DNA from: Hydractinia symbiolongicarpus | Taxonomy: Eukaryota; Cnidaria; Hydrozoa; Anthoathecata; Hydractiniidae | Assembly (NCBI RefSeq): GCF_029227915.1 | Contig: NC_079884.1 | Coordinates: forward strand, 7,936,001-8,000,000 | Direction: 5' to 3' | DNA length: 64,000 nt | Shown here: piece after piece, positions 1 to 13,027 of the stretch | Numbering within the stretch: position 1 is the stretch's first letter | Layout: the number at the start of each line of letters is the position of its first letter | Program-made: the position numbers and the translations under genes | Notes under the pieces: generated by a model | Database searches by the model: none | Seen by the model: only the letters and a program-made list of their open reading frames with translations | What the model was told of the DNA's origin: nothing

Positions 1-671
1 TATTCATCAAACATGTGGAACTTTATTTTACAAATCAAATCCTAGGCGCAAAGTTTCGCTTCTCATCCCAGGGGTCTGAATATGAGATTCTAACAAGTGA
101 CGCCAGGCACATATTATACTGTGCTCACTTGCAAAATGGCAAACAAGTGAGGTGAAGGCTTAAGAAGATGAGGTAAACATTGTCTGGTTTCTTGAATACT
201 GTAGTGATTTTAACAAAATAAACTTTAAATTGTTTTTTCTGAAGATGTTATGAGTCGATTCACGTCAAATTTATTCTTCTCGGGAGGTAAGTTTTAATTT
301 GCTTTACAAAGATTAGAAAAATAAGAATGGCAATATGTCGCAGTCATTAGCTAGCTACATCTGAGACAAGTCGTCAAGTATTACAACCATTTTAATCATA
401 AAATAAGATTTAGAAAAAAACACATCATTTCGCATAGTCCTGTGGTTATGGAGTGCGCTTCGCAGCCACAAGATAGATAGATGTGCATATTTTACATGGC
501 TAGCCTCATAAATATCGAGGGATATACCCTGTCTATTATTTCCAGGAGGGGCCATGGCGTAGATGGAGAGTCCTAGAGTATTTAATGCTCATTTTGAGCT
601 ACGCAGACCCAATTAGAGCCCGCGCTCTACTAGACAACTCCCGGCAACATCCAACGACCCACACAGTGTGC
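1..671. other. Non-coding flank, no gene seen
   Basis: No open frame here resembles a known protein and I see no convincing exon. The sequence is AT-rich and ordinary. Confidence 0.5.
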
Positions 672-821
672 CATCTTCCCAATTTCCCTCACATGGCTTG
701 GGTTAACCCGGGGCTATGGTAACATTCACTCGCCCATGTTGAATCGCCGTCAAGAGGAATCGAACCCCGGTCTCCCGCACAGAGTGCGAGAGCTATAACC
801 ACTAATCTACAGTGCCACAAG
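672..821 (-). mobile_element. tRNA-derived SINE, copy 1
   Basis: Read on the minus strand from 821, the first ~75 bases look like a tRNA gene. There is an A-box-like TAGATTAGTGG (complement of 799-809) and a B-box GGTTCGATTCC (complement of 756-766). A non-tRNA tail follows. A diverged second copy at 26309-26457 matches through both the tRNA-like head and the tail, which marks a dispersed SINE family rather than a single tRNA gene. The acceptor stem is not convincing, so a working tRNA is unlikely. Confidence 0.75.
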
Positions 822-2440
822 ATCTGTGGATGGTCCACAGAGCGGGCATGTATAACAATTGCGTTTATTGCCGGTGTATGCTTAATTTATACATTTTGAA
901 CACAGGACCCACATCGATAACAGAGTTTCCAACATTGAAGTGGCTATCCTGTATAAATATTCAGAAAAATAAATAATTGGGATGTGTATCATGCAACTAG
1001 GACGTTTCTGCTAATTCCTTTTTTGCTTGATCCTGCACAAATAATACCTACCCTCATCAGTATTTTTGCAAAGTTGTTTTAAGGGATGGCTTATATCTGA
1101 AACCTTAAAGTTGTATAGCGAGTGGATTTGCCAAATTGTAATGAGAGCTTTTTGTTTAGATAATCACATAATACACATGCTCTGGGTGCTAAGACTAGCT
1201 AAGCTATAGCTAGCTACCTAGCTAGCTAGCCATTTTTTTAACACTTTTTAGTTGCCAAAATTAATCAATACAAGATCACGTAGCTGTAAACAAACGATCA
1301 AATAAAAAATTCTTTTTTAATAGTGAACGTAGCTCCCAGCTTTTGGCTTTAGCTAAGCTAGCTAGCTAGCTATATATTTACACATCAGTATCGTTTTTGT
1401 TCGTTATTACATGATTCCGTCTTCCCCTGGGAACGAACGTACTTTTTAAATGGCTTTTCTATAACAAACATGTAAAAAGCAGTATGGTATAACATTCATA
1501 TCAGTATCCCTAACAGATCACACCTTCCTTTTCTGCAGCAGATGGTTTTGTTTTGGTGGATTTGATTACACCAGATCGTGTTATAAAATTTCTGGGAATG
1601 TCGAAAAACAACCAGAGTACAATTTTACGGACCTTATCGGGGTCTGCTGGGTGTTTCGGGGGCACACTTTCGCGGAACAGAACTGGAGGAACAGAAATGC
1701 TTCTGACCATTGTGCACTTAAAATGATTACAACCATGTGAGTAAAAATATTCCTTTTTAACTTATGCTATCTTAAGAAAAAGACTTTGAATTGTATAAAT
1801 ATTCACATTAATGTCCTGATTGTAAGAACTCAAGTTATCTTAACAACTTATCAGAGAAATAGAAGATTTCTTGACGCGTTGATTATCTGGCGACAGGTGA
1901 ATCTTTTCGGTCAGACATGTATACATGAATACACTTCTTTTTTAAACATTTTAAGGAACACTTTGCACAGCTGACATATTATTTCATTATTATCATTTCA
2001 GACTATCAACCTTTTTTGCCGCACACTCTCCTGTACCTTTGTTGACTTGTCGTTTTCTACAATCAACTTACCCTACTGTTCACTTGCTTGTATATTACTG
2101 ACTTAATGTTTTTGTCGATCTATTTATATTGTTTCCCATTCGTTTGTACCCCCCTGATTGCCGCTTTCAGCGACCGACTAATTTGTACGACAGATTATTT
2201 TACTTTCACTTGTTTGTTTTTGTCATACATCCTCCTAACCAAAATTTTTCTAGGATACCAAATAGAATAGCTATTTTAAAAATTAGTACATTACAAAATT
2301 TGGGGAAAAAAAAGTTAACCGGTCCATACAATTAGGCCTAATTTCCACTGTAAAAACAGAAATATCACGGAAAAGATAGAAATATTTCCCAATAAATAAA
2401 TAAAGAAGAACTAAAACGAACACGAACAGTATCATTGACA
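822..2440. other. Non-coding flank with AGCT-rich simple sequence
   Basis: No gene recognised. Short runs of the self-complementary tetramer AGCT occur around 1190-1232 and 1351-1374. The short open frames here (for example 1510-1710 minus and 2088-2335 plus) show no domain, splice context or start context that I would trust. Confidence 0.5.
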
Positions 2441-2442
2441 AT

Positions 2443-2463
2443 ACACCTATTTAACATTATGCG
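2443..2463 (+). repeat. Left terminal inverted repeat of the ISL2EU-type element
   Basis: Begins ACACCTATTTAACATTA and matches the complement of 21766-21786 at 20 of 21 positions. AT at 2441-2442 is the likely left target duplication. Confidence 0.85.
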
Positions 2464-2479
2464 ATTACGTAATCCCGGC

Positions 2480-2485
2480 CGGGAG
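2480..2485 (+). repeat. 6-bp target duplication CGGGAG, left partner
   Basis: CGGGAG directly precedes the first TATGGAGTCATG terminus at 2486. Its partner is not at the end of copy 3 but appears as CTCCCG at 14277-14282, in front of the inverted copy. This is the signature of an inversion between two insertions. Confidence 0.85.
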
Positions 2486-2579
2486 TATGGAGTCATGTAC
2501 TGGACAAAAGTCACGCTATAGAGTGTCGTGTTGCGTAGTAGAGTGTCGAGGTTCAATATAGATCCCAAGGTCGCGAGGC

Positions 2580-2795
2580 GTAGTATAGGTGGACGCGAGG
2601 CGTAATAGTGAGACGCGTATGTAATAATAGAGAGACGCGAGGCGTAATAGAAGGACGCGAGGCGTAATAGAGAGACGCAAGGCGTAATAGAGAGACGCGA
2701 GGCGTAATAGAAGGACGCGAGGCGTAATAGAGAGACGCGAGGCGTAATAGAGAGACGCGAGGCGTAATAGAAGGACGCGAGGCGTAATAGAAATA
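2580..2795 (+). repeat. Subterminal 20-bp tandem repeats
   Basis: About ten copies of a 20-bp unit, AGAGAGACGCGAGGCGTAAT, with variants such as AGAAGGACGC and one AGACGCAAGG. The same array recurs at about 6324-6539, 10068-10283 and, inverted, 18220-18435. A degenerate shorter version sits inside the opposite end (about 13985-14110 and 14385-14520). Clustered subterminal repeats are typical transposase binding sites; binding here is inference. Translation of this array gives spurious 119-aa frames. Confidence 0.85.
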
Positions 2796-3301
2796 CGTGT
2801 AAAGTCGGAGCGTAATAAGATGTGTGATGGGAGGATCCGTGTCAGAGAAAGAACTACGCTTACATACATCTTCACTTTTTTCTTGTCATGAATACTTTAA
2901 AAGGAAAAAATGAAAAAAAAAGATTCCATACTTGGTGTACAAGGGCTACTAGTTCATCATAACCTCTCGTGTATATTATATGCCTATTAGAGGGGAGTTA
3001 TGATAAGCAGAATAACAACCTCGATCAGGGCATAATACAACTTTTCGACGTTGGGACGGGGAAACAAAAAAGAGCGCGCTCTATAATTAGGCACGGGAAG
3101 AACTTATTAAATGACTACTGCTGTGGCTATTTTTTCGCGTGGTTAGAAGAACTGAAGGAGCTTTATTTTACCTAAGCATAATATCTAGTACGTATATAGT
3201 GAACAAAATGTTTGAATTTCTTCTTTGTAATGTATCTAATGTAACTAATGTCAAGTTAAGCAATTCAATCAAAAGTTCTGTGAGTGAACTAATAGTGGTG
3301 T

Positions 3302-5539
3302 TCATAACAATGTACTTTCTACGACCTGAACAGTTCGAAGAAACACTTCGATACCGAAGTTATCGCAATTTGCCATTGGATCGTTAGATCTACAAAATTC
3401 CAGGTATAAGTCATTACTTTGAAATGGATGATTTATCTCGGGAACCACAATAGCATCGTCACGGGTTTCGATATAATGACTCGGTACACTCCAATCTATA
3501 CCATATGAATCGCAGTCATCGACAATATCATCTTCTGACGGTCTCCTTTGCAACAACAAACCTCTTTCCCATAATTGAAGAGGAGAAAGGTTTCTCTCTG
3601 TTCGGATAGGATGGTGATCATAGCCCAGGATAAATCTTTGAAAATGTGCATTTATTCTTGGAATAAAAACATAATGAAGGCAAAACAAATGCAACTCATT
3701 CGATATATCCAAGGCTCCTATCTCTTCCAAGTAAGTGAATATGTTGTGGTATATGTATGTGCAGCCGTGGAATAGATCTCTCCAGAACCTCTCTATCCTT
3801 TGGTTATGGCAACTTTTCCCAGCGATAAAGCTACCACGATTACTTCCTCGTCTTGATATCATAAACCAAGCAACGTCTACATTTTCCACCCCATGATCTC
3901 CTCTTACACGCGACGGCAAGCCAAAATTTTGTACTGCGGTCAGAAATAAATCGAGTACTACAGTAGCCTTGTTACTTGATCCGCACGACAGAAACATTAG
4001 ACGCCTAGAATACCCATCTATGCCGCCATGAATGACTATCGACCATCTTATCAATTTGTGATTGCCGTCTATATGCCACAATGACCTTGGCGCTGCAACA
4101 CTATATTTTCTTCTTCGAACTACATTGCCACAGTTAGGAAAATCTGAAATAATTTTTTTGACATGTTCATCAAGTTCCTCGTCACCAATCATAGTGTGCG
4201 ATTTAGGTTCAATATCAAACTCTTTAAATCTTCTTTGAATAGTTTTTGCACTTACTCCGAACATTTCAGCTATTGCCGTCTGCGAAAAATTCAACCTCAC
4301 TAAAGTTTTTAGAGTTTCCTCAGGTATATCGAAAGAAGGCCTGCCTATCTTGTGCCGTACAGTTTCCGCGTTACTAGTTTTGTTCACTGATTGAATTATC
4401 ACTGATGCTTGATGAATACTACTCAGTACATTTTCGGTTATAACATCTGGATACTCTAAAGCTGCTCTAGAGCAGAAGCTGTAAAGTTCATCAAGTCTAT
4501 AGACAGGATAATCCAAATCTGCTGTATTCGCGTCAACAAAGGATGACAATAACGACTGGATTAGTTTCAATGTATCAACAACAGAATTCTTAATAAAATC
4601 AACTGGACTCAATTGTTGTATATTCATGTTATATTCTGAAAAATAAAAGTACTGCATAAGTACACGAAATGTCAACAAAACCACTTGTTTGTTTAATCAT
4701 ACAATAAATCCTAAAAATGCCAGACGAAATTCCATCTTTTCTTGGTGGTATCAACACCAATGGTCGGTTTATTCCACCACTCTCAGCCCTCAGAAGTTCA
4801 ATGCCACCACTCTGTGATGATAATTTTGGATAAGCTTTTGTTAACTCTTCCAGAAGCATAGCATGTGTTCCAGTTTTGGAAGGAAAAACAACTTTTTCAA
4901 TTCCGAGACCAACTTGGTTTAGCTCCATTAATTCACGTGTATTAGGTGAAACTGATGTATCTTTGTAGCTCAGTGCACAGAATTTATGGGTCCATGTGTC
5001 CTTAATGAAGTTATTAGAGAGACGTGGTTTCTTTGCTTGTGGGCGATATCGGCTACCACCAGCATTCAACGCTGGAAATTGCTTACTGAAACAGAACAAG
5101 AATTAAAATAAAAATCTGTCTCAAACATAATAATCTTTCTACTCAGTGTATACAGAAAAAAATTAAAGTTGAACAAAATCAAAAAAATGAAAAATGTTAT
5201 AAAAAGGTACAAAGGCACGAAAAAATTCAATAGTCACAATCAGCATAATGCCTGTGAGCAGTACTCCTGGAGAGATGATTATTGAAACTTATCGAAAAGA
5301 TACAAAGGAGGCAATGATCATGCTGGGAGCAGAAATTCACAACTCTTAAAAATATCAACCTACTTGAAATCTTGTAGAATTCTCTGATGTTGTGGACTTG
5401 GATGTAAGTTTGGACTTGGATGTGAGTTTGGACTCTGGAAGATGTTCTGATTTGGATTATTTTGAGTACTTGTTGTTGATGATGACAGACCATCCAATGC
5501 ATTATTCAGTCTGTCTATAGCGTCTTTCACTTTCTGCAT
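3302..5539 (-). CDS. DD34E integrase-like transposase, unit 1
   Basis: Proposed three-exon gene: exon 1 5364-5539 (ATG at 5537-5539), exon 2 4685-5085, exon 3 3302-4635, giving an in-frame 636-aa protein. Exon 1/2 uses a GTAGGT donor and a pyrimidine-rich acceptor. The exon 2/3 junction (donor GTGGTT, 49-bp intron) is the only option I found that keeps the frame open, and is less certain. In the 460-aa frame of exon 3, residues ~115-156 form a helix-turn-helix ([19 protein letters not shown]). An integrase core follows with D206 (in WHIDG), D263 (in VRGDHG) and E298 (in QRIERFW), that is D-x56-D-x34-E. No stop or frameshift is seen, so it may encode an active cut-and-paste enzyme. Confidence 0.82.
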
Positions 5540-6229
5540 GCTGAATCAATTTTTAATTCCTAAAACATCACATACAATTTAGCTTGAAAGTTTTGAAAAT
5601 TACAACCATGCCGATAAATATTCACGATAGTAAGACAAAAATTTAAAAATGTCTTAAGAATATCCTTAAAGGAAAATCGAATAAGAACATTGTACATATT
5701 TGCTGCATTATTTAAAATTCTTGAAAATGGGTGCAGTGTCACTTGAAGAAAACCAAAACTTGAGAAATTTGCCATCATTACAATACACCTGTTGACAGTG
5801 TTGTTGTACACATGCATATGCACCGCACAGTTCCATTTAACTACCAGTCGTAGTCCTACGTTCTGTTTTATAAGCTGCCCTGTTTACCTATCAAAACATT
5901 GTAATCACATGGTGATACAAAACACAATATTAATACAAAAACAGCACATTGCTTATAACAGAATAGCATGCAAGCAGTGTAATAACATTTTTCGGCTTAT
6001 CGGCACCCTCCTCGTTGCAGGGGGAGGGGGGTTGATTGGTGGTGTATACAAGGGAAGGAAAAAAGGAAGTAAAAGTTGCTAGGGCAAATAATATAATCCA
6101 TTATTTATAGCAATAGTATAGCTAGCCCATTACAAATTTTAATGAGAAAATATATATGAGGAGGGGGGGGGGTGCCAGCTATACCTGTGTTGACAAATGT
6201 CGTCGTTGCCCTACATTGCTTCCCTTCAC

Positions 6230-9200
6230 TATGGAGTCATGTACTGGACAAAAGTCACGCTATAGAGTGTCGTGTTGCGTAGTAGAGTGTCGAGGTTCAA
6301 TATAGATCCCAAGGTCGCGAGGCGTAGTATAGGTGGACGCGAGGCGTAATAGTGAGACGCGTATGTAATAATAGAGAGACGCGAGGCGTAATAGAAGGAC
6401 GCGAGGCGTAATAGAGAGACGCAAGGCGTAATAGAGAGACGCGAGGCGTAATAGAAGGACGCGAGGCGTAATAGAGAGACGCGAGGCGTAATAGAGAGAC
6501 GCGAGGCGTAATAGAAGGACGCGAGGCGTAATAGAAATACGTGTAAAGTCGGAGCGTAATAAGATGTGTGATGGGAGGATCCGTGTCAGAGAAAGAACTA
6601 CGCTTACATACATCTTCACTTTTTTCTTGTCATGAATACTTTAAAAGGAAAAAATGAAAAAAAAAGATTCCATACTTGGTGTACAAGGGCTACTAGTTCA
6701 TCATAACCTCTCGTGTATATTATATGCCTATTAGAGGGGAGTTATGATAAGCAGAATAACAACCTCGATCAGGGCATAATACAACTTTTCGACGTTGGGA
6801 CGGGGAAACAAAAAAGAGCGCGCTCTATAATTAGGCACGGGAAGAACTTATTAAATGACTACTGCTGTGGCTATTTTTTCGCGTGGTTAGAAGAACTGAA
6901 GGAGCTTTATTTTACCTAAGCATAATATCTAGTACGTATATAGTGAACAAAATGTTTGAATTTCTTCTTTGTAATGTATCTAATGTAACTAATGTCAAGT
7001 TAAGCAATTCAATCAAAAGTTCTGTGAGTGAACTAATAGTGGTGTTCATAACAATGTACTTTCTACGACCTGAACAGTTCGAAGAAACACTTCGATACCG
7101 AAGTTATCGCAATTTGCCATTGGATCGTTAGATCTACAAAATTCCAGGTATAAGTCATTACTTTGAAATGGATGATTTATCTCGGGAACCACAATAGCAT
7201 CGTCACGGGTTTCGATATAATGACTCGGTACACTCCAATCTATACCATATGAATCGCAGTCATCGACAATATCATCTTCTGACGGTCTCCTTTGCAACAA
7301 CAAACCTCTTTCCCATAATTGAAGAGGAGAAAGGTTTCTCTCTGTTCGGATAGGATGGTGATCATAGCCCAGGATAAATCTTTGAAAATGTGCATTTATT
7401 CTTGGAATAAAAACATAATGAAGGCAAAACAAATGCAACTCATTCGATATATCCAAGGCTCCTATCTCTTCCAAGTAAGTGAATATGTTGTGGTATATGT
7501 ATGTGCAGCCGTGGAATAGATCTCTCCAGAACCTCTCTATCCTTTGGTTATGGCAACTTTTCCCAGCGATAAAGCTACCACGATTACTTCCTCGTCTTGA
7601 TATCATAAACCAAGCAACGTCTACATTTTCCACCCCATGATCTCCTCTTACACGCGACGGCAAGCCAAAATTTTGTACTGCGGTCAGAAATAAATCGAGT
7701 ACTACAGTAGCCTTGTTACTTGATCCGCACGACAGAAACATTAGACGCCTAGAATACCCATCTATGCCGCCATGAATGACTATCGACCATCTTATCAATT
7801 TGTGATTGCCGTCTATATGCCACAATGACCTTGGCGCTGCAACACTATATTTTCTTCTTCGAACTACATTGCCACAGTTAGGAAAATCTGAAATAATTTT
7901 TTTGACATGTTCATCAAGTTCCTCGTCACCAATCATAGTGTGCGATTTAGGTTCAATATCAAACTCTTTAAATCTTCTTTGAATAGTTTTTGCACTTACT
8001 CCGAACATTTCAGCTATTGCCGTCTGCGAAAAATTCAACCTCACTAAAGTTTTTAGAGTTTCCTCAGGTATATCGAAAGAAGGCCTGCCTATCTTGTGCC
8101 GTACAGTTTCCGCGTTACTAGTTTTGTTCACTGATTGAATTATCACTGATGCTTGATGAATACTACTCAGTACATTTTCGGTTATAACATCTGGATACTC
8201 TAAAGCTGCTCTAGAGCAGAAGCTGTAAAGTTCATCAAGTCTATAGACAGGATAATCCAAATCTGCTGTATTCGCGTCAACAAAGGATGACAATAACGAC
8301 TGGATTAGTTTCAATGTATCAACAACAGAATTCTTAATAAAATCAACTGGACTCAATTGTTGTATATTCATGTTATATTCTGAAAAATAAAAGTACTGCA
8401 TAAGTACACGAAATGTCAACAAAACCACTTGTTTGTTTAATCATACAATAAATCCTAAAAATGCCAGACGAAATTCCATCTTTTCTTGGTGGTATCAACA
8501 CCAATGGTCGGTTTATTCCACCACTCTCAGCCCTCAGAAGTTCAATGCCACCACTCTGTGATGATAATTTTGGATAAGCTTTTGTTAACTCTTCCAGAAG
8601 CATAGCATGTGTTCCAGTTTTGGAAGGAAAAACAACTTTTTCAATTCCGAGACCAACTTGGTTTAGCTCCATTAATTCACGTGTATTAGGTGAAACTGAT
8701 GTATCTTTGTAGCTCAGTGCACAGAATTTATGGGTCCATGTGTCCTTAATGAAGTTATTAGAGAGACGTGGTTTCTTTGCTTGTGGGCGATATCGGCTAC
8801 CACCAGCATTCAACGCTGGAAATTGCTTACTGAAACAGAACAAGAATTAAAATAAAAATCTGTCTCAAACATAATAATCTTTCTACTCAGTGTATACAGA
8901 AAAAAATTAAAGTTGAACAAAATCAAAAAAATGAAAAATGTTATAAAAAGGTACAAAGGCACGAAAAAATTCAATAGTCACAATCAGCATAATGCCTGTG
9001 AGCAGTACTCCTGGAGAGATGATTATTGAAACTTATCGAAAAGATACAAAGGAGGCAATGATCATGCTGGGAGCAGAAATTCACAACTCTTAAAAATATC
9101 AACCTACTTGAAATCTTGTAGAATTCTCTGATGTTGTGGACTTGGATGTAAGTTTGGACTTGGATGTGAGTTTGGACTCTGGAAGATGTTCTGATTTGGA

Positions 9201-9973
9201 TTATTTTGAGTACTTGTTGTTGATGATGACAGACCATCCAATGCATTATTCAGTCTGTCTATAGCGTCTTTCACTTTCTGCATGCTGAATCAATTTTTAA
9301 TTCCTAAAACATCACATACAATTTAGCTTGAAAGTTTTGAAAATTACAACCATGCCGATAAATATTCACGATAGTAAGACAAAAATTTAAAAATGTCTTA
9401 AGAATATCCTTAAAGGAAAATCGAATAAGAACATTGTACATATTTGCTGCATTATTTAAAATTCTTGAAAATGGGTGCAGTGTCACTTGAAGAAAACCAA
9501 AACTTGAGAAATTTGCCATCATTACAATACACCTGTTGACAGTGTTGTTGTACACATGCATATGCACCGCACAGTTCCATTTAACTACCAGTCGTAGTCC
9601 TACGTTCTGTTTTATAAGCTGCCCTGTTTACCTATCAAAACATTGTAATCACATGGTGATACAAAACACAATATTAATACAAAAACAGCACATTGCTTAT
9701 AACAGAATAGCATGCAAGCAGTGTAATAACATTTTTCGGCTTATCGGCACCCTCCTCGTTGCAGGGGGAGGGGGGTTGATTGGTGGTGTATACAAGGGAA
9801 GGAAAAAAGGAAGTAAAAGTTGCTAGGGCAAATAATATAATCCATTATTTATAGCAATAGTATAGCTAGCCCATTACAAATTTTAATGAGAAAATATATA
9901 TGAGGAGGGGGGGGGGTGCCAGCTATACCTGTGTTGACAAATGTCGTCGTTGCCCTACATTGCTTCCCTTCAC
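6230..9973 (-). mobile_element. Integrase-like DNA transposon, tandem unit 2 (right end missing)
   Basis: Second direct unit, the same length as unit 1 and apparently identical over the stretches I compared. It begins TATGGAG immediately after CTTCAC of unit 1 with no target duplication at the junction, so units 1-2-3 arose by tandem amplification rather than separate insertions. It shares with unit 1 a G10 run near its right side and the valine codon in the transposase SPVDF motif. Confidence 0.88.
7046..9283 (-). CDS. DD34E integrase-like transposase, unit 2
   Basis: Same gene as in unit 1, offset by 3744 bp: exon 1 9108-9283, exon 2 8429-8829, exon 3 7046-8379. Helix-turn-helix and all three catalytic acidic residues are intact. 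The exon 3 protein matches the unit 1 frame without a difference. Confidence 0.82.
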
Positions 9974-10789
9974 TATGGAGTCATGTACTGGACAAAAGTC
10001 ACGCTATAGAGTGTCGTGTTGCGTAGTAGAGTGTCGAGGTTCAATATAGATCCCAAGGTCGCGAGGCGTAGTATAGGTGGACGCGAGGCGTAATAGTGAG
10101 ACGCGTATGTAATAATAGAGAGACGCGAGGCGTAATAGAAGGACGCGAGGCGTAATAGAGAGACGCAAGGCGTAATAGAGAGACGCGAGGCGTAATAGAA
10201 GGACGCGAGGCGTAATAGAGAGACGCGAGGCGTAATAGAGAGACGCGAGGCGTAATAGAAGGACGCGAGGCGTAATAGAAATACGTGTAAAGTCGGAGCG
10301 TAATAAGATGTGTGATGGGAGGATCCGTGTCAGAGAAAGAACTACGCTTACATACATCTTCACTTTTTTCTTGTCATGAATACTTTAAAAGGAAAAAATG
10401 AAAAAAAAAGATTCCATACTTGGTGTACAAGGGCTACTAGTTCATCATAACCTCTCGTGTATATTATATGCCTATTAGAGGGGAGTTATGATAAGCAGAA
10501 TAACAACCTCGATCAGGGCATAATACAACTTTTCGACGTTGGGACGGGGAAACAAAAAAGAGCGCGCTCTATAATTAGGCACGGGAAGAACTTATTAAAT
10601 GACTACTGCTGTGGCTATTTTTTCGCGTGGTTAGAAGAACTGAAGGAGCTTTATTTTACCTAAGCATAATATCTAGTACGTATATAGTGAACAAAATGTT
10701 TGAATTTCTTCTTTGTAATGTATCTAATGTAACTAATGTCAAGTTAAGCAATTCAATCAAAAGTTCTGTGAGTGAACTAATAGTGGTGT

Positions 10790-13027
10790 TCATAACAATG
10801 TACTTTCTACGACCTGAACAGTTCGAAGAAACACTTCGATACCGAAGTTATCGCAATTTGCCATTGGATCGTTAGATCTACAAAATTCCAGGTATAAGTC
10901 ATTACTTTGAAATGGATGATTTATCTCGGGAACCACAATAGCATCGTCACGGGTTTCGATATAATGACTCGGTACACTCCAATCTATACCATATGAATCG
11001 CAGTCATCGACAATATCATCTTCTGACGGTCTCCTTTGCAACAACAAACCTCTTTCCCATAATTGAAGAGGAGAAAGGTTTCTCTCTGTTCGGATAGGAT
11101 GGTGATCATAGCCCAGGATAAATCTTTGAAAATGTGCATTTATTCTTGGAATAAAAACATAATGAAGGCAAAACAAATGCAACTCATTCGATATATCCAA
11201 GGCTCCTATCTCTTCCAAGTAAGTGAATATGTTGTGGTATATGTATGTGCAGCCGTGGAATAGATCTCTCCAGAACCTCTCTATCCTTTGGTTATGGCAA
11301 CTTTTCCCAGCGATAAAGCTACCACGATTACTTCCTCGTCTTGATATCATAAACCAAGCAACGTCTACATTTTCCACCCCATGATCTCCTCTTACACGCG
11401 ACGGCAAGCCAAAATTTTGTACTGCGGTCAGAAATAAATCGAGTACTACAGTAGCCTTGTTACTTGATCCGCACGACAGAAACATTAGACGCCTAGAATA
11501 CCCATCTATGCCGCCATGAATGACTATCGACCATCTTATCAATTTGTGATTGCCGTCTATATGCCACAATGACCTTGGCGCTGCAACACTATATTTTCTT
11601 CTTCGAACTACATTGCCACAGTTAGGAAAATCTGAAATAATTTTTTTGACATGTTCATCAAGTTCCTCGTCACCAATCATAGTGTGCGATTTAGGTTCAA
11701 TATCAAACTCTTTAAATCTTCTTTGAATAGTTTTTGCACTTACTCCGAACATTTCAGCTATTGCCGTCTGCGAAAAATTCAACCTCACTAAAGTTTTTAG
11801 AGTTTCCTCAGGTATATCGAAAGAAGGCCTGCCTATCTTGTGCCGTACAGTTTCCGCGTTACTAGTTTTGTTCACTGATTGAATTATCACTGATGCTTGA
11901 TGAATACTACTCAGTACATTTTCGGTTATAACATCTGGATACTCTAAAGCTGCTCTAGAGCAGAAGCTGTAAAGTTCATCAAGTCTATAGACAGGATAAT
12001 CCAAATCTGCTGTATTCGCGTCAACAAAGGATGACAATAACGACTGGATTAGTTTCAATGTATCAACAACAGAATTCTTAATAAAATCAGCTGGACTCAA
12101 TTGTTGTATATTCATGTTATATTCTGAAAAATAAAAGTACTGCATAAGTACACGAAATGTCAACAAAACCACTTGTTTGTTTAATCATACAATAAATCCT
12201 AAAAATGCCAGACGAAATTCCATCTTTTCTTGGTGGTATCAACACCAATGGTCGGTTTATTCCACCACTCTCAGCCCTCAGAAGTTCAATGCCACCACTC
12301 TGTGATGATAATTTTGGATAAGCTTTTGTTAACTCTTCCAGAAGCATAGCATGTGTTCCAGTTTTGGAAGGAAAAACAACTTTTTCAATTCCGAGACCAA
12401 CTTGGTTTAGCTCCATTAATTCACGTGTATTAGGTGAAACTGATGTATCTTTGTAGCTCAGTGCACAGAATTTATGGGTCCATGTGTCCTTAATGAAGTT
12501 ATTAGAGAGACGTGGTTTCTTTGCTTGTGGGCGATATCGGCTACCACCAGCATTCAACGCTGGAAATTGCTTACTGAAACAGAACAAGAATTAAAATAAA
12601 AATCTGTCTCAAACATAATAATCTTTCTACTCAGTGTATACAGAAAAAAATTAAAGTTGAACAAAATCAAAAAAATGAAAAATGTTATAAAAAGGTACAA
12701 AGGCACGAAAAAATTCAATAGTCACAATCAGCATAATGCCTGTGAGCAGTACTCCTGGAGAGATGATTATTGAAACTTATCGAAAAGATACAAAGGAGGC
12801 AATGATCATGCTGGGAGCAGAAATTCACAACTCTTAAAAATATCAACCTACTTGAAATCTTGTAGAATTCTCTGATGTTGTGGACTTGGATGTAAGTTTG
12901 GACTTGGATGTGAGTTTGGACTCTGGAAGATGTTCTGATTTGGATTATTTTGAGTACTTGTTGTTGATGATGACAGACCATCCAATGCATTATTCAGTCT
13001 GTCTATAGCGTCTTTCACTTTCTGCAT
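10790..13027 (-). CDS. DD34E integrase-like transposase, unit 3
   Basis: Exons by homology with unit 1: exon 1 12852-13027, exon 2 12173-12573, exon 3 10790-12123. The only protein change seen in exon 3 against units 1 and 2 is valine to alanine near the start (SPADF instead of SPVDF). Because this copy also has both transposon ends, it is the best candidate for an autonomous element in the window. Confidence 0.83.

Larger units (their letters stand above)
2486..6229 (-). mobile_element. Integrase-like DNA transposon, tandem unit 1 (right end missing)
   Basis: First of three direct units with an exact 3744-bp period. It starts with the terminus TATGGAGTCATG and runs through subterminal 20-bp repeats and a complete transposase gene on the minus strand. 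It stops after CTTCAC, where the next unit begins with its own TATGGAG. The last ~497 bp present in unit 3, including the right inverted terminus, are absent. The TATGG end and 6-bp target duplications fit what I recall for the eukaryotic IS3EU group; that assignment is tentative. Confidence 0.88.

Noticed and set aside
756-821. A functional tRNA gene
   Set aside because: A and B boxes are present, but the acceptor stem does not pair convincingly and the sequence continues into a SINE tail shared with 26309-26457.
2516-2875. 119-aa frame rich in ITPRVLLLRLASLYY repeats, also at 6260, 10004 and 18140
   Set aside because: It is the translation of the 20-bp subterminal DNA repeat read in one phase; the repetition is at the nucleotide level and it lies in the transposon end.
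4629-4684. Bacterial IS3-style -1 programmed frameshift between transposase frames
   Set aside because: The second frame is offset by +1, not -1, and a splice solution restores a clean frame.
5792-6082. 96-aa plus-strand frame repeated in each transposon copy
   Set aside because: Present only because the DNA is duplicated. No domain, antisense to the transposase leader region, ends in a G-rich tract.
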